Source of the DNA: Diadema setosum
Lineage: Eukaryota; Echinodermata; Echinoidea; Diadematoida; Diadematidae
DNA length: 64,000 bases
Direction: 5' to 3'
NCBI GenBank assembly: GCA_033980235.1
Contig: CM067075.1
Span: 35,040,385 to 35,104,384, forward strand
The notes beneath the pieces were generated by a model. The model made no database searches, was not told the DNA's origin, and saw nothing but the letters and a program-made list of their open reading frames with translations. A program made the position numbers and the translations under genes. This document shows, one piece after another, positions 37,701 to 50,211 of the stretch; the first letter of the stretch is position 1; each line of letters opens with the position of its first letter.

Positions 37701-40700
37701 TGTGTAGAACACAAACAGCCTAACAGGGAGAGATAATCGCTCATGAACATTCATGACCCTAAACGCTGACGAGGCAAGGGGGATAATTTGTCTCGAATTT
37801 TGCCATTTCCTTTTTGTCATCTTTTTTCCCCCTTCTCCGCTCTAGTCAACAAAAGGCGGATCTCATGCGAGGCTACTTTGAAAGTATAATGAGAGTTCTT
37901 GTGCGTTGAGTTCTATTCTCGTTGCAATGACTTTCCCACGAACAGGTACAAAGAATACATGACATTTCAACTAGAGTTGGAGGGCTGAAGTCACCAGTGT
38001 GTATCCAGGCGAAATGTTAGCACAGCCAGTCATAACATTTCCGACAAAAACTAAGAGTACCACTTTGTCTGCAGATCAGCATTTCTTCAATCTGACTCAA
38101 TACCAGGTGTGCACAACGTTATTATCTGTCAGGGTGACTCTTCTATTTCCTCCTGAGCGGTGAATTTCTCCTGATATGCCGTTTTCAGCGATTGAATCAG
38201 CAATCTTCGCCTGTGAAAATTGTCCTCTCTTAAATTGTATTTGAATTAAATGGTAAGTTACGTTTTCTTGCGTATATCTATTCTTGTATGGCCGTCCGGA
38301 GGCACACAATCACAGTTCATTTTGTAGTCAAATTTGCCTGTTATTTTTTAAAGGTTGTTATTCAATAAAATAATTACATTATGAAGAATATCGTATTCAT
38401 TCATTACTGATTATAATGATATAACGAGAAGTTATCTCCAATATGCTTTGGATTAAAATTTTCATGTTTCTGGTAGACACGGAAAGGCTCGGGTCGCATG
38501 AGCGTTCGGATTTCCCCCCGAATCAATCTCGTACCAGCAGAAGCTCTTGCACGTAACACAGTGGATGTAACGAGAAACCCATGAACTCAACAATCTGACA
38601 CTTTATTCATGTTGTTGTACGGGTATCAAGAAAGCCATTATAAGAGTTCTAAGGTATGATTATACGCATTGATCTGAACGTAAACTATAATGGAGGAAGA
38701 ACGATTGAACACATTTTGTAAGGGGTGATTTTAAATGTTCAGAATTAGAACATTAGCGTCATTTTATAACAGTTGCCATCTTATACACCTTATGCGGTGC
38801 GTATAATGGCTTTTAGGTCCAATATACGATGTAGCCTACATCAGGGTCACCATCTAAAGATATTTTAGGGAAACGTTTGATGCCTTTAATTTTCAATACA
38901 TCGGTTGTTTAAACATGCAGGCCTGATATTCCAGGTCCAGATTAAAATGAATTAAATTAAAAAAGGAAATCATTCTGAAGATATCAGATAGTCGTAAATT
39001 CATGTGCTTCAATTTACGCCCATGGTCATTCGATGACGTTTTTCCTATCACTTACAAGACCGTAATATCTATACAATATATTATGCACATCCATGGCCAT
39101 GATTGTTGCATAAAACATTGCCATACGAAAATAAGAAGCTTTGTGAGGGTTAGTTTGTCTTCGTCAGCTCTTACAGCTTTTGATATTTTCAATTCAAGGC
39201 ACAAATATGAAACTTAGAAACTCATAACGATGGAGCTTGCTCGTAAACTTGAAATTGCAAACGAAAGACAGTTTTGGCAGCGTTAATAACATTACCGCAT
39301 ATAGAATGAAAAAAGAAGAATAATAAAAAATAAAGCTGATAAGCTCTATTTCAAATCGACGGGCAAGACTTGAGGCCGGTTGCAGGGGGCAGGTTTCTGC
39401 CAGGTTTTGTATTTTTAAGTCTGATGGTCTATTAAACCTCAGGGCGTTTTTGTGAATGCATGAGAACCAAGAACATTATTCGTTATCTAAAGCAATGTTC
39501 GCCAATCGATGAAAATGATGTCCGCGATTGATTTTAGGCTTAACGCGACATTCAGAAAAACAACTTTCAAAATGGTGAGAATATTCTGCGTTGATGACAA
39601 ATTCGTCGCTGAATGCGGGTTAACGAGAAGTTATCTCGTGACTTGCATGTTTCAATGCACGACGAGATATAAAGAACCGTAATCACTTCGAAAGTTGATC
39701 TGAAACCTCTTGTAATAACGACGATTGAGTTGCAATCGTTCAACCCGTCATTGCGATGCATTTTGTCATCACTGGTCATATTGCATCATTACCATCATTT
39801 CAGCCACTACTAAAATCTCCTGGATTAAAAAACAGCAATAACAAAGTGGTGTTATCTGGATCATTTTCTTCTTTCTTGCCATTAATGCTTGAAACTTTTG
39901 CGAAGTCATATCAAATGATAAACGCAGGTAGATGCGTACTGGATGCTTCTGATTAATGTGAGTGTCTGTTTCGTCAGCGTTTTACACCATGGGGGGGGGG
40001 GGTGGACAAACTTTAATCCAAATCTAGAATAACTTGCTTATTCTTTATTCAGACGAAAGAAGGTCGCATTTCCACATTAAGGATCCCTGCGCAGAATTCG
40101 AGCAGAAATGAAAATCCCCTTGCAATTATTAGGATAGAAATAAACAAAGAGTTTAATTACTCTCTAATTAAAACATTGAGTAGGGTCCTACATACTTCCA
40201 TGCCAATGTTGTTGTTGTTTTTTCAAGCACAGTTGCTTACTTTGAACGCACATTCTACGGGAAATTATTTGCTTATGGGATACCTGTCGTACCTTAAAGT
40301 GCCTGTATTTTCCCCCAAATAGCCTTTGATTATGCTGTAAGGTACGTCCTTATGACATTCAGCGTGCATCACGTTACGCCTGCATTTCTATTGACATCAA
40401 GGGATGCCCTGCAAGTAACTCCTGCTACCTTAAACAGAAACTGTTCAATAGATGTACAAGCTGAATAGCAGAGACTGTTTGTCTCACAGCATTCGGGAAA
40501 AGAGAGAGAGAGAGAGGGGAAAATGCAAATCGACTCTAGCACCTTTCCCCAGCAGCCCCCGCTTCAATGGAGTTGCGATTCATAGACCGTAAGAGCTGGG
40601 ATGTCCTCGGTATAAAGAATAACGCTCCCTACAACCATCTAACGTCAGTGAAACAAAATTATTACGCAATTACGAGGACAGACGGCGCAAAATGAAACAA

Positions 40701-42470
40701 GCTCACGACACAAACAACACGCACATACAGTCCCCTCCACAGCCCTAAGTCACTTTTTTGGCTTCGAATTCATGGCAAGTCGGCCATAAATGACTCTAAA
40801 GAAACGCAGGGTGATGGTCACCCCGACTATCATAACACTTGTGTTTCGGATGGCCTCTATTCCTAAGTTATCAGCATCTGATGCTCGAGTTCCCATGGTT
40901 ACAAGCTCCAGACCCCCTGTGTATACCTTTGCATCAAATTCATCCTGGCGCTTTCAGTGAGAAATCTACCCGGCTGAATGAAAATGTATTTATGCAGATA
41001 AATCGAAAGCTATTTTGAATCCAGGTGTTGAGTATTGATCATGTTTTACTAACGCGTCAATGAGGAGAGGCACAACTCAGAAGTCTACAATTTTGAAGAT
41101 TTAACATCAAAGTATTATCATCTACCCTTCACTGCAATGGGCCAGGTGCCTACAATTTTGACTGCGTTCACCCATGTCTTGCATTTAGTGTCTACGATGT
41201 AGGACCTATTTCGTGTTGAGTTCTTTGCATGACGTGATCTATATATAACAACACTGTGTGACTTCGCTATTAGAAAAAAAAATACCAATACAAAACCGAA
41301 ATTGCACAATCATGATTAAAACTCATAATTACAATGATTGGTGGGCTACAAACGGTCATACACACGCACTTACACAGACAGACAGACAAATTGAATGTAT
41401 TACATCACGGTAGAAGACAAAATGGCATATAGTTCCTACGCATGGATATAAGGACGGGAAAATCAATCATCAAAAGTATGAACTTGGGGACAAATTTTAA
41501 CAAAAGAGAAAAGCGTCTATGGCCCTGCCGGTGGCATTGTTGACAGAGTAAAACCAAAGCGTTGCTTAGCGACATGTCTGACTTTGCCGAATATCTCCAT
41601 CTAAATCAACCTTGTTTAATTTGCCATTCTTCTCCATCTGGCTGTGAAAGGCCATTTTACCTAGCGCAGTATTTGTCAGACCAACAAAAGAACAAGCCGC
41701 AGAACAAAGGCTCAAATGGCGTTGGGGAGAAAGAAGAAATTCGCTAAGCACACACCTGCCGGTGAAAAGGAAAGCGGTGCCGATCCCTAGGTACATAATT
41801 GTAGGCCACCAGCGCCCTTTGTTTGGTCCGCTCTTTACGCCAAAACACTGTCATCAACTGAAAAGGATGCCTTTATTCCTTGAAAAGCTAAGAAAGTGAT
41901 CCCAGAATATTTTTGCCGTTTCTAAGGTACGCTTTCTACGCCCGCAGCAAACGGCTACTATAAGCCGTGCTTGTAACTGGATTTCTTGTGCATTTGGGTG
42001 CGTTAATGGAATCCGAACACGCAATAAGTGTTTGAATTACAATTCGTCTTTATCTTTTTCGATGTTTAATGCCGAACATGACGTCATCATGTAAATGTTT
42101 ATTGTTAGTTTCAAAGCGTATTGGGAGTGTTTTCCCCTCTATTGTAATATAGCACATGTGAACATTGCCCGAAGCGCCCCACATTCTGAGAAAGACCATG
42201 GAGCTACAACGCACTAGCTGGAAGAGGAAATTTCTTTCAAACTTTACCAATAGCCAACAGTCATCATTTGCACGATGTCGTTGTTCACCCAGATCACAAT
42301 AATCCGATATAAAAAAGAATATATCTCCAGTCTAGAAATGGGCTGACAATGTTATACTCGTAATGAAAAGGAAAAAAAAAGAAAAATGCACACACATTGA
42401 ATAATGAAAACGATGCTTATCTATTCAGTGGAACCTGTTTAGTACTGCACCTAATCCATAGCAGAAGGGC
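37701..42470. other. Intron 1 stretch without supported genes
   Basis: No exon supported. A short poly-G run is near 39990-40002 and a GA run near 40502-40517. Homeobox-like TAATTA strings are scattered but unremarkable in AT-rich DNA. Confidence 0.4.
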
Positions 42471-42477
42471 TTGTCAT

Positions 42478-42642
42478 TATTACTCAAGCGTCGCCCGACC
42501 GCTCCTGTCTCTTTGTACACTAGGGTCAAGAGGGGCACTTTAAAGCAAAACATCCTGTCCAAGGATGAACGGTGATCGTGGGATTCGAACCACGGACCTT
42601 GAATTTGTTCAAATCCAAAATTTAATCAACTAACTTACCAAT
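42478..42642 (-). mobile_element. tRNA-derived SINE, minus strand
   Basis: Read on minus, the head is TTGGTAAGTTAGTTGATT followed by a B-box-like GTGGTTCGAATCCCAC. The body continues CATCCTTGGACAGGATG and AAGTGCCCCTCTTGACCC, a pattern I recognise from deuterostome SINE bodies. The A box is decayed and no cloverleaf can be formed, so it is not a working tRNA. Ends are approximate. Confidence 0.6.
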
Positions 42643-44986
42643 GTGTAATATGTCGTGTTTGTGCTCACACAAAAATAATAACATTTTCCTGCCAGAACAT
42701 TACATTATCATGTGAACGATTTCGTAGGTGTCAAACGTATAAAATGCACATAATGACTATACGAGCATAATTATTCGTTCGAATTCCTATCCAGTCGTAT
42801 GGTAATTAAATATTCCCATGTAAGCTCCCAAGCACATATTATCTTCCATACTGAATATACGCAAACATAAATGAATTTGTGAAAAAATCCAGATGACAAG
42901 GTGTTCAAACATTGTGATTACATCTCATTACGTAATGGATTGAAAGCTAGTTCTGACAAAATATCGACTAGACCGCACGCGGCTGATCTACTGTCTTGAT
43001 TGTCCCCTCCAATGACGATCTACTAATGAGCAGCGTTCACATGACATCAGTGGTCATTATTCTAATTAGAGATTGAATGGTGTCAGGAACGAGGCCAGCA
43101 CATTAGTTAGAGAGGTTCTCAAAGCAGGAGCATGACTTGCAGATAACTAATTACATGCTATAGCCAACAACACGAGGGTCGGTTAAATATAGTCAACATT
43201 AGGTCAATAAGGCACCTTCACAACGTATAAACCCTTTCTAACAATCGGCATATTCTAATAACGACACATGTCACGCTGTGATTACGAAGATGCGAGCTGT
43301 TTTTCTAATGTTTTCTTTCTATCAATTGCCAGTAAGATCTCAACGTTGTCTTATTTTCGACATGGATTTTTGTCCTTCTAAACAATAAGGAATCGAGTGT
43401 CAAAAGAAAAATTCACTCCGTGTTCACGTTGACTTGAGTTTTAAAACAGCAAAAGATCGGTGGAAGTTTTATACCAATACGATAAAAACTGAGTTTTGGA
43501 ATAACAATATTTCTCGTGTTCTAACCAGACATTAATATTACTGACATCCACGTGTGCAATTGAGATGTCATTGACGAAGAAACAAGTTCGATTTCCTCCT
43601 GATAAGTCATCGTGGCTAAAACGTTGCAATCCTAGAGTAATTTTGCGCAAAAGTATTTTTTTTCTTGATAATTCATAAAAGTAGATCATTGTGTCGAGAT
43701 TTCAGTGCAAAACGGAAAACATACAAGGATGCTTATCCTCCCCATCAAAACTTCCTGTGTAATTACAACTATTGATATCATTGGCCTGTGAAAAAAAAAG
43801 TTCGCAATTTCATAACTTTTCAATTTTTGTGCGATCATTTTTCCAAAGCTCCAACTATTCCTACCACGTTCCCTTCTGTATTCATTAAAGTGAATTTGAA
43901 AGTGGAGAGTAGTCCCTCTTTAAATGAATGTTTTTAAAGAGCTTAATCTAAGATAAAATGATTCATATGTGGTTTGCGACTTTAGCGATGTTTGTCAAGT
44001 ATATTTTGTGGTGTTTTGATCACCCAACATAAGGAAAGGATCTTGCGGTAGTTCAATGAGGAATAGGTTTGGGGATTTAGCGGTAGTTCATTGAAATAGG
44101 TTGGGGGATTTATTCCAGACAGTGACTCATTATGCCCTAAAATTATAATAAGTTTTTCCTGGCCGGCATTAGTATCACAATGAGAAATAGCTAGAGAGCA
44201 TATCAACAGGTTGTTTCGTCCAGTTGCAGGAGTTGCAGGCAGCAGTGGGAAGAGGCGGACCAGCGCATTAACGGTACATATTCTTTCAATCTCTCTATGA
44301 TGAAAACATCACGGCAATCTCGAGGACTAGAAAGGGATCATGTGACCTCTTTGAGAGTTTATTATTAACCCATTGAGGACGGACTGATTTTGCTTCAACA
44401 CGCATTTCCCATAGACGCTTGCCGAGTATACTCGGGAGTCGTTCTCAACGGATTAAGCTTCCTGTCATGTATTTCTCTGTTTTCATGTCAAATGTTATCA
44501 TTGCAGTTATCCGAATCGCGCCGCTATTCGCTCCGATTTTGAAACGAGAGACCATGGGCATAGTCAGGCCCAATCGTGAATATCAGGGTACTAACGTCTT
44601 GACTAGATTCCTTCTTTCGTCGCTAGAGCATGTCTCCCTCCAGCTCAAGTCCTTTGCTTGGTTCTGCGCTGAATAACTGTAGGAAGGGGAGAAGCTTATT
44701 GCTCTGGAAATGACGAGATTGCGGAGAGCGATTTGGAAAACTGACAACTTCTCGATGTTACGAGTCTGCAGGATGTCACCTACTTATGTTTGTTGCACAA
44801 ATGGCTTCTGAATACTTCCTAAACCGTCTATAATAGGCCTAACATTCGCCTTACTTTTCGTATGACGTCATCATACCTTGGTTCTTTTGGTCAACGTGAC
44901 AACGTAAATGTCTTTTCATGAATTTACTCACTTCAGTATCTCTGTACCAATAATTTCTTGTTTCTTCTTACAATTTATGTCCACAG
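42643..44986. other. Distal part of intron 1
   Basis: No coding exon supported. The polypyrimidine-rich acceptor for exon 2 (TTTCTTCTTACAATTTATGTCCACAG) ends at 44986. A small TTAA-bounded element lies at 44369-44452. Confidence 0.4.
44369..44452. mobile_element. Tiny (84 bp) TTAA-flanked element
   Basis: TTAA at 44365-44368 and 44453-44456 brackets inverted termini CCCATTGAGGACG (left) and CGTTCTCAACGGA (right). A short palindrome, CCGAGTATACTCGG, occupies the middle. Features fit a minimal piggyBac-like MITE; it is far too short to encode anything. Confidence 0.5.
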
Positions 44987-45272
44987 ATAACTACACCATT
45001 GATATAGGGGAGGGTGGAGACGACTTGGACGACGAGCAACCCATTTCCCCTCAGGCGTCGTCACCGGACGTCACCCCTCGAATCGAAATGGACGGGTCCG
45101 GTGTTCTCAACGGCTATCGGGGAAACTCGTGGATCTTCGAGAACAAGCTCGGCGTGGCCGAAGATCTCCGATACTTAGCGCATATGCCCGAACTGTGTGA
45201 CGTCACTTTCCTCGTCGGAGAAAAGAAGGATCCACTCTGCGCCGTTCGCGCCATTTTGGCTGCTCGAAGCAG
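44987..45272 (+). CDS. BTB-BACK protein (serine-enriched protein/gprs-like), coding exon 2
   Basis: The acceptor is ACAG|AT at 44986/44987 and the donor is AGCAG|GTGAGA at 45272/45273. The exon enters in phase 1 and leaves in phase 2. It encodes residues 73-167: an acidic lead (IGEGGDDLDDEQ), a Ser/Pro segment, then the start of the BTB/POZ fold with the family core LCDVTFLVGEKK at about residues 142-153 and the helix that runs into the next exon (AVRAILAARSR). The frame is open upstream to an ATG at 44908, but the clean acceptor, the phase match with exon 1 and the Asp at the junction favour splicing. BTB domains mediate dimerisation and often bind cullin-3; which applies here is unknown. 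Confidence 0.88.
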
Positions 45273-46013
45273 GTGAGAATAATTGATGATCATTCTTCGT
45301 GAAACTGCATTACCTTCATGCACAACTGAATCCCCACACAGAATATGTCCTGCATGTCATTATCATGATTATTGTAATGATAGTAATGATTATGGTGGTA
45401 TTCTGGACAATGCGTATGGCAGTAAAGTTATAAGTCATTAAAAGAACGACTGTGCAGTTGTGGCTGATGTGATGGGTACACAAAACTTTCCAAGGATGGT
45501 CAAATTTGTTTCCAGGAATATTCAATGTCCAGGTAGAGGACTACGTCATTTCAAATTTATAACGTTTCACATAATAAGAAATCAAACTGATAGACAGCCT
45601 CGCGATATAGGCAAACGGTAACGTTGTGGCCATTTCCCTTTGTTTGAAATTTTAGGTGAAAGTCATATTTCTTTATTTTTTACTGAAACACCTATCGATC
45701 TCAGGTGATCAGTTTTGTGCAATAACCCTGGCAAAACCTACGCTTGCCCTCTTCACATCGTTTGTATGCACTAGTCTTTTCATTACGTATGAGGCTCGAG
45801 TGCATTTTACAGAATATAAGTGTAAGTTGATATGGTTACAAGACTCCCTAACTGCTTTGCCTGAATTATACGCTAACATTTACGATGATTCTGATATTTT
45901 GTTGCTTAGTAAGGTCTTAACTAACTTTCCGATCTACCATTGTCATTCATGGTACAGTTTCATATGATATGATTGAATGATTGGCAGCATTTAACTTCTT
46001 CCTTCCCCTTCAG
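45273..46013. other. Intron 2 of the BTB gene
   Basis: Begins GTGAGA and ends CCTTCCCCTTCAG. No other gene is supported; the 103-codon frame at 45656-45967 lacks recognisable content. Confidence 0.75.
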
Positions 46014-46261
46014 GGTTTTTCACAAGTTACTGTACTCCGCAGCTCGGGGAACTCCCCGGAAGAAGACTCCAGCTACAGACAAGCTCGGTAGGCGGGTCTC
46101 GCAGATGATCAGACGAAGCAGTATTGATCTTGGTGAAGACAACACCGCCCTCTGTGGTCCACGGACGGTAATCGTCGAGGAGTTCGAACCCGCCGTTTTT
46201 CGCCAACTCATTCAGTACTGTCATACTGGATGCGTGACGATCAAGCCAAAAATAGTCATTG
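46014..46261 (+). CDS. BTB-BACK protein (serine-enriched protein/gprs-like), coding exon 3
   Basis: The exon enters in phase 2 (AG+G gives Arg168) and leaves in phase 1 at a consensus donor (TTG|GTAAGA). It encodes residues 168-250: VFHKLLYSAARG, completing the first BTB helices, then a basic insert of about 40 residues rich in Arg/Lys with RRSS at residues 201-204, and then the second BTB half (VIVEEFEPAVFRQLIQYCHT). The insert separates the two halves of the BTB fold and is the main unusual feature of this protein. RRSS resembles a basophilic kinase site; that is inference. Confidence 0.88.
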
Positions 46262-46833
46262 GTAAGACATAGTATTTTGTTAAAGATCATCAACTCTTCT
46301 TATATCTCTACACGCCGTTTATGTTTCAATGTACACGCGTCGCAACTCCATAGCAATATTGTAATTATAATGATGCCACAATACACAATACAGTGCGTTA
46401 CTTTCGAAATAGGCAAACAGCTTTCTCCTGGGGTGTATGAGAATTCGTATGATTTGCTATGATAACCCTAGAGTGTAAAGACCATTGCTACTTTAAACTT
46501 GTGTTATAGATTCTAATAATAATTAATTGTCAACAATGTTGTCATAATATTGCTGAGATATTTCATAACGTTTGTAGCCTCATGGTTCTTATGTATTACG
46601 TCAATCATAATTACACAGGTAATCAGATGCTACAACATTTCCAATTTCGTAGCCTGTTGCGTTCGTTTCTTATCATACACCTGTAATGCTGTAGTTGTGT
46701 TGGCGCCAAGGAGATAACAGAATCTCTTTGGTTCGCACGTACAAAGCTAAGTCACCGCAGAGGTCGCTATTCATTCAGGCTTGAGGGTCTGGAAAGACTA
46801 ACTGTGTCGCATGTTGCATCTCTCCTGACCTAG
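46262..46833. other. Intron 3 of the BTB gene
   Basis: Begins GTAAGA and ends TCTCCTGACCTAG. Nothing else is supported in it. Confidence 0.75.
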
Positions 46834-46991
46834 GCCTGATGAACGCAGCGGATCACTATGGGTTGGATGAGTTAAGGCGAGCCTGTATGACGTACCTCCA
46901 AAACTGCGTGAACATCGACACTGTGTGTCTTCTGCTCAGATCGGCCGAGAAATATATTCAATACAAATCAACGAAGTCACTCGTGCAGAAG
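46834..46991 (+). CDS. BTB-BACK protein (serine-enriched protein/gprs-like), coding exon 4
   Basis: The acceptor CCTAG|GC at 46833/46834 takes over phase 1 (G+GC gives Gly251), and the donor AAG|GTAAGT closes in phase 0. It encodes 53 residues (251-303): LMNAADHYGLDELRRACMTY, the end of the BTB fold leading into the first BACK helices, then LLLRSAEKYIQYKSTKSL. These are the classic BTB-to-BACK signatures (AADxYxLxxLxxxC). The frame is cut at both ends by stops outside the exon, so the short exon is easily missed. Supported by phase, splice sites and domain continuity together. Confidence 0.9.
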
Positions 46992-47458
46992 GTAAGTTAT
47001 TAATAGATCGAATCGGAAAAACTTTCAAGCACTGCAATAATAGATATTGCCATAAACATGAAGCACCGCGGAGCCACAATCTCAAAATGATTCGTTATTT
47101 TTTTACTGGGGTGCTGTTACAGTCGATGGCAACTTGTAGTCAACTGCTAGACGTCCATATTCATACATGGGTCATGGTCATGCGAGTGTGTCAGATGTAT
47201 GATCGTACAGACTGATGCAACAAGACCCAAGCTGAAAAACGATTAATGTGTTCAAAATAATCTTTTTATGGCCGCATTAAAGTTACAATACATAATATAT
47301 GAAAAATGATACAATATAAAAGGCCTAGTGACGAAAGAAACTTAACGTGTCATGCTTTTAAGAGCAGTGATGATTAAAATCTCTTTGATATAATTCTTTA
47401 GCATAAAAATTAGAAATGTTTTTATGTTGTTATGCTCGTTTGTTCGATTCTGGGACAG
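46992..47458. other. Intron 4 of the BTB gene
   Basis: Begins GTAAGT and ends TTCTGGGACAG. No other feature seen. Confidence 0.75.
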
Positions 47459-48337
47459 GCGCTGGAATTTGTTGACGTGAATGCAGAGGCCGTCTTGAGA
47501 CTTCCTTCGTTTACGTCACTTCCGAATCACGTGGCCCGACTCATCCTGACTCGAGACGAGTTACAAGCAGACGAGCTGACCAAGTTCCAGTCGGCGTTAG
47601 CTTGGAGCAGGGCGCACATGGAAAAACATCCGGGCTCTTCGCTACGAGAGGTCATGGCGCCTTTTGTGGACAGCATTTCGTTCCATCTGATTCCCGCCAC
47701 AACTCTTATGCAGACGGTCAAGCCAACCGGTGCCATACCCGACCAAAAGATCATGACCGCGCTCGCTTTTCAGGCTGATCCGTCGAGTATTGAGCCCGGC
47801 AGCCTGGTCACCTCCCCTGCCCGTCTCAGACTATCCATGCTCAATCTCAGTATCCAGGACTCGCCGACAATATCAAACCGACATTCGCGAACCGACACGT
47901 CATCGTTGTCGCAGAAATCGTTGTCTCCTGTGGCGTCGTTGAATACGTCGCGCGCAAGCGACATCGACAAACTCTCCCTTGATAACGAACCGAGTCAAGT
48001 GACCGATCTCATGTCAGACAAGACTGCCATCAGCAGTACCGGCCAATATGGCGCTGAAATATTACACAATAATAACAATGACAGCGTTCCTTACGTCGAC
48101 GACAGGCACGAGGAGGACGACGCGGAGGACGACGAGGACTCAGACGAACGTCTGGATCACGTGGAGTCGATGTCCAGACGGGACCACTGCTGGGGACCGC
48201 CGGGCCTCAGTGATACCAGCACGAGCTGTTCAATGTCGACGTGCTCGGACCTGACAGACACTAGCAGCAGTGCCGGGGGTAGCTTTGGGCGCGCTGATCA
48301 GAAAGAGAACAACTACCAACTCCTTGTTCCGGAGTGA
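47459..48337 (+). CDS. BTB-BACK protein (serine-enriched protein/gprs-like), terminal coding exon
   Basis: The acceptor GGACAG|GC is used in phase 0; the exon encodes residues 304-595 and ends at TGA (48335-48337). The first 100 or so residues finish the BACK domain (ALEFVDVNAEAVLRLPSF, then LILTRDELQADELTKFQSAL). The remainder is low-complexity: a Ser-rich stretch near residues 440-495, an acidic run of Glu/Asp at about 518-540, and a Ser/Thr/Cys-rich tail near 554-580. The Ser enrichment and BTB-BACK order fit the insect serine-enriched protein (gprs) family; the molecular function of that family is not well defined. GC content is clearly above the surrounding introns, and no indels interrupt the frame. 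Confidence 0.92.
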   Translation, partial: ALEFVDVNAEAVLRLPSFTSLPNHVARLILTRDELQADELTKFQSALAWSRAHMEKHPGSSLREVMAPFVDSISFHLIPATTLMQTVKPTGAIPDQKIMTALAFQADPSSIEPGSLVTSPARLRLSMLNLSIQDSPTISNRHSRTDTSSLSQKSLSPVASLNTSRASDIDKLSLDNEPSQVTDLMSDKTAISSTGQYGAEILHNNNNDSVPYVDDRHEEDDAEDDEDSDERLDHVESMSRRDHCWGPPGLSDTSTSCSMSTCSDLTDTSSSAGGSFGRADQKENNYQLLVPE

Positions 48338-48795
48338 CATCTAACTACCCCTCACTCTCTCAGACTGAATTGAACGTCTATAGCTGCAATGTTTGCACTA
48401 TCACGCATTTTATTCCCTTTCATGGGGAAGCACCTTCGGGGTTGGTATTGTTTCGGATGAAAATATTTTACTGAAATCAAAGCAACTGACAAAAGAAAAA
48501 TCTTACAAAACTTAAACAAACACTGAGAAATATGACACAATTTATTCGGCTGTCAGCAAACCATCGAACCCGAATTTCTAGAACCGGTTTGAAAAGCCGT
48601 CTTGAGCATCTTTAATAATTATAACAATTATAAAATACGAGGAATTCATTGGATGACATCGAATATTTCTGTTTTTAGCATGCATGTACATGCCTAAACG
48701 TGATATCTTTTTCATATTTATCTTCGTCAAACATTAAAAGCAGTTCGTTTGGAAAATCGTGAACTCAGAGAGATTAGTTATGCCAAACTCAATTG
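48338..48795 (+). other. 3' UTR of the BTB gene, proximal part
   Basis: The sequence following the stop has no coding content. An ATTAAA at 48733-48738 is the first plausible poly(A) signal; canonical AATAAA occurs at 50004-50009 and 50883-50888. Which is used cannot be told from sequence alone. Confidence 0.4.
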
Positions 48796-49103
48796 CCCGA
48801 ATTCACGAAGGTGGTGCAATCTTTGTCCATGGTTTAAACCATGGACAAAGGCCGTAGTTTTGTATGGGGTGCCAAGTGTCGCATGGCCTATCTTGTTACG
48901 AAATCAGTCATTTCGTCGACGAAATCACCATTTGTCGCATGGCCTATTTCGTCTACGATATGACCATTTCGTCATTTCGTTAACGAAATGACTGATTTCG
49001 TAACGAAATAGGCCATGCGACACTTGGTGCCCCATACAAAACTACGGTCTTTGTCCATGGTTTAAACCATGGAAAAAGATTGTAACACCTTCGTGAATTC
49101 GGG
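48796..49103. mobile_element. Foldback element with nested palindromes
   Basis: The terminus CCCGAATTCACGAAGGTG is mirrored at 49086-49103, and the arms pair over most of their length (about 100 bp on each side). Each arm itself carries a complete palindrome, TTGTCCATGG-TTTAAA-CCATGGACAA (second copy one base changed). The centre consists of GTTACGAAATCA and ATTTCGTTAACGAAAT motifs. No ORF. It is most simply a MITE-like foldback; no clear target duplication was found. Confidence 0.7.
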
Positions 49104-50158
49104 TCAAGACTGCTATTTTTGGAAGCTCACATGTTACCTTATAGGTTGACAAAAAGTAATTTAAGTCGTCAGGATGTTCCTGATATTTATTCGATACCCA
49201 ACACCTTGTCACTGATCTGATGCGTGTTGTCTAACTCACTCTCCAGGAACAAGTATTCCTGTACGCAACAGGAATGAGTTACAAAGTGACATCGGATTTT
49301 TGCGGCATCAGTTGTCTTGCCCGTGTAGACACCATGCATGTATAATGTCAAATAGTAAAGAAGATATTTTTGTTAATCTAAATTATGTAAATATCTTACG
49401 CACGCAAATTTTGACGGTACAGTATATATCTACAAAATGCAGCGTGATCAAGCGTGGCCATATGTCTTCACCAGTTCACGGATCATAGTTTGATTATTGT
49501 TCTGCCATTGTATATGTAAGTTGTAATGCAACAGTTGATGTAAACTGACGCCGTGAAATGTGCATATTTTGGCTATTCAAAATAAGCCACTAAGTGCATA
49601 TACATGTGTTAATCTTATTTCTGAGAAAGTGTGTGCAAGACAGTGTTACTTGCTATGTCTTAGCCAGCTGTATAAGTGAATGCATCCTAATCAAACTACA
49701 TCTTATACTGTTCCAGTGAATTTGTGTCGAAAGTGTTGTGCTTCTACAACTGTTAACAATGACTCGCATGACAAGCTATGACAAAATCATAGAAATACAT
49801 TTGTCCGAAGCCAGATTTTAGTGTACATAATTCTGTTACAAAGGTTATCATTTATTTCATTCTTGTAGGAGTCTTCATCATACATCTCACGTAAAATGCA
49901 CGACTGTATTTGCACAGATGCGTACAATTTTTGCCATATATAACCTATGCGTAATGTATCTTATATCATACTTTATATCAATATTTCTTACTTGATATGC
50001 CTGAATAAATCGCGAATTATTTCTCCTGGCAATTTCAAAGAAAGCATGTAGATACAAATCAAGATGTTCCTCTATCATTGCATAATATGAAACACTTCAT
50101 ACACATAAGTGTACAAAATTAATAGTGAGAGAGTCAGAGAGAGAGGGAGAGAGAGAGG

Positions 50159-50211
<53 letters not shown>

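Noticed and set aside
42560..42642. Possible minus-strand tRNA gene
   Set aside because: Only the T-arm region is tRNA-like; the following sequence matches a SINE body.
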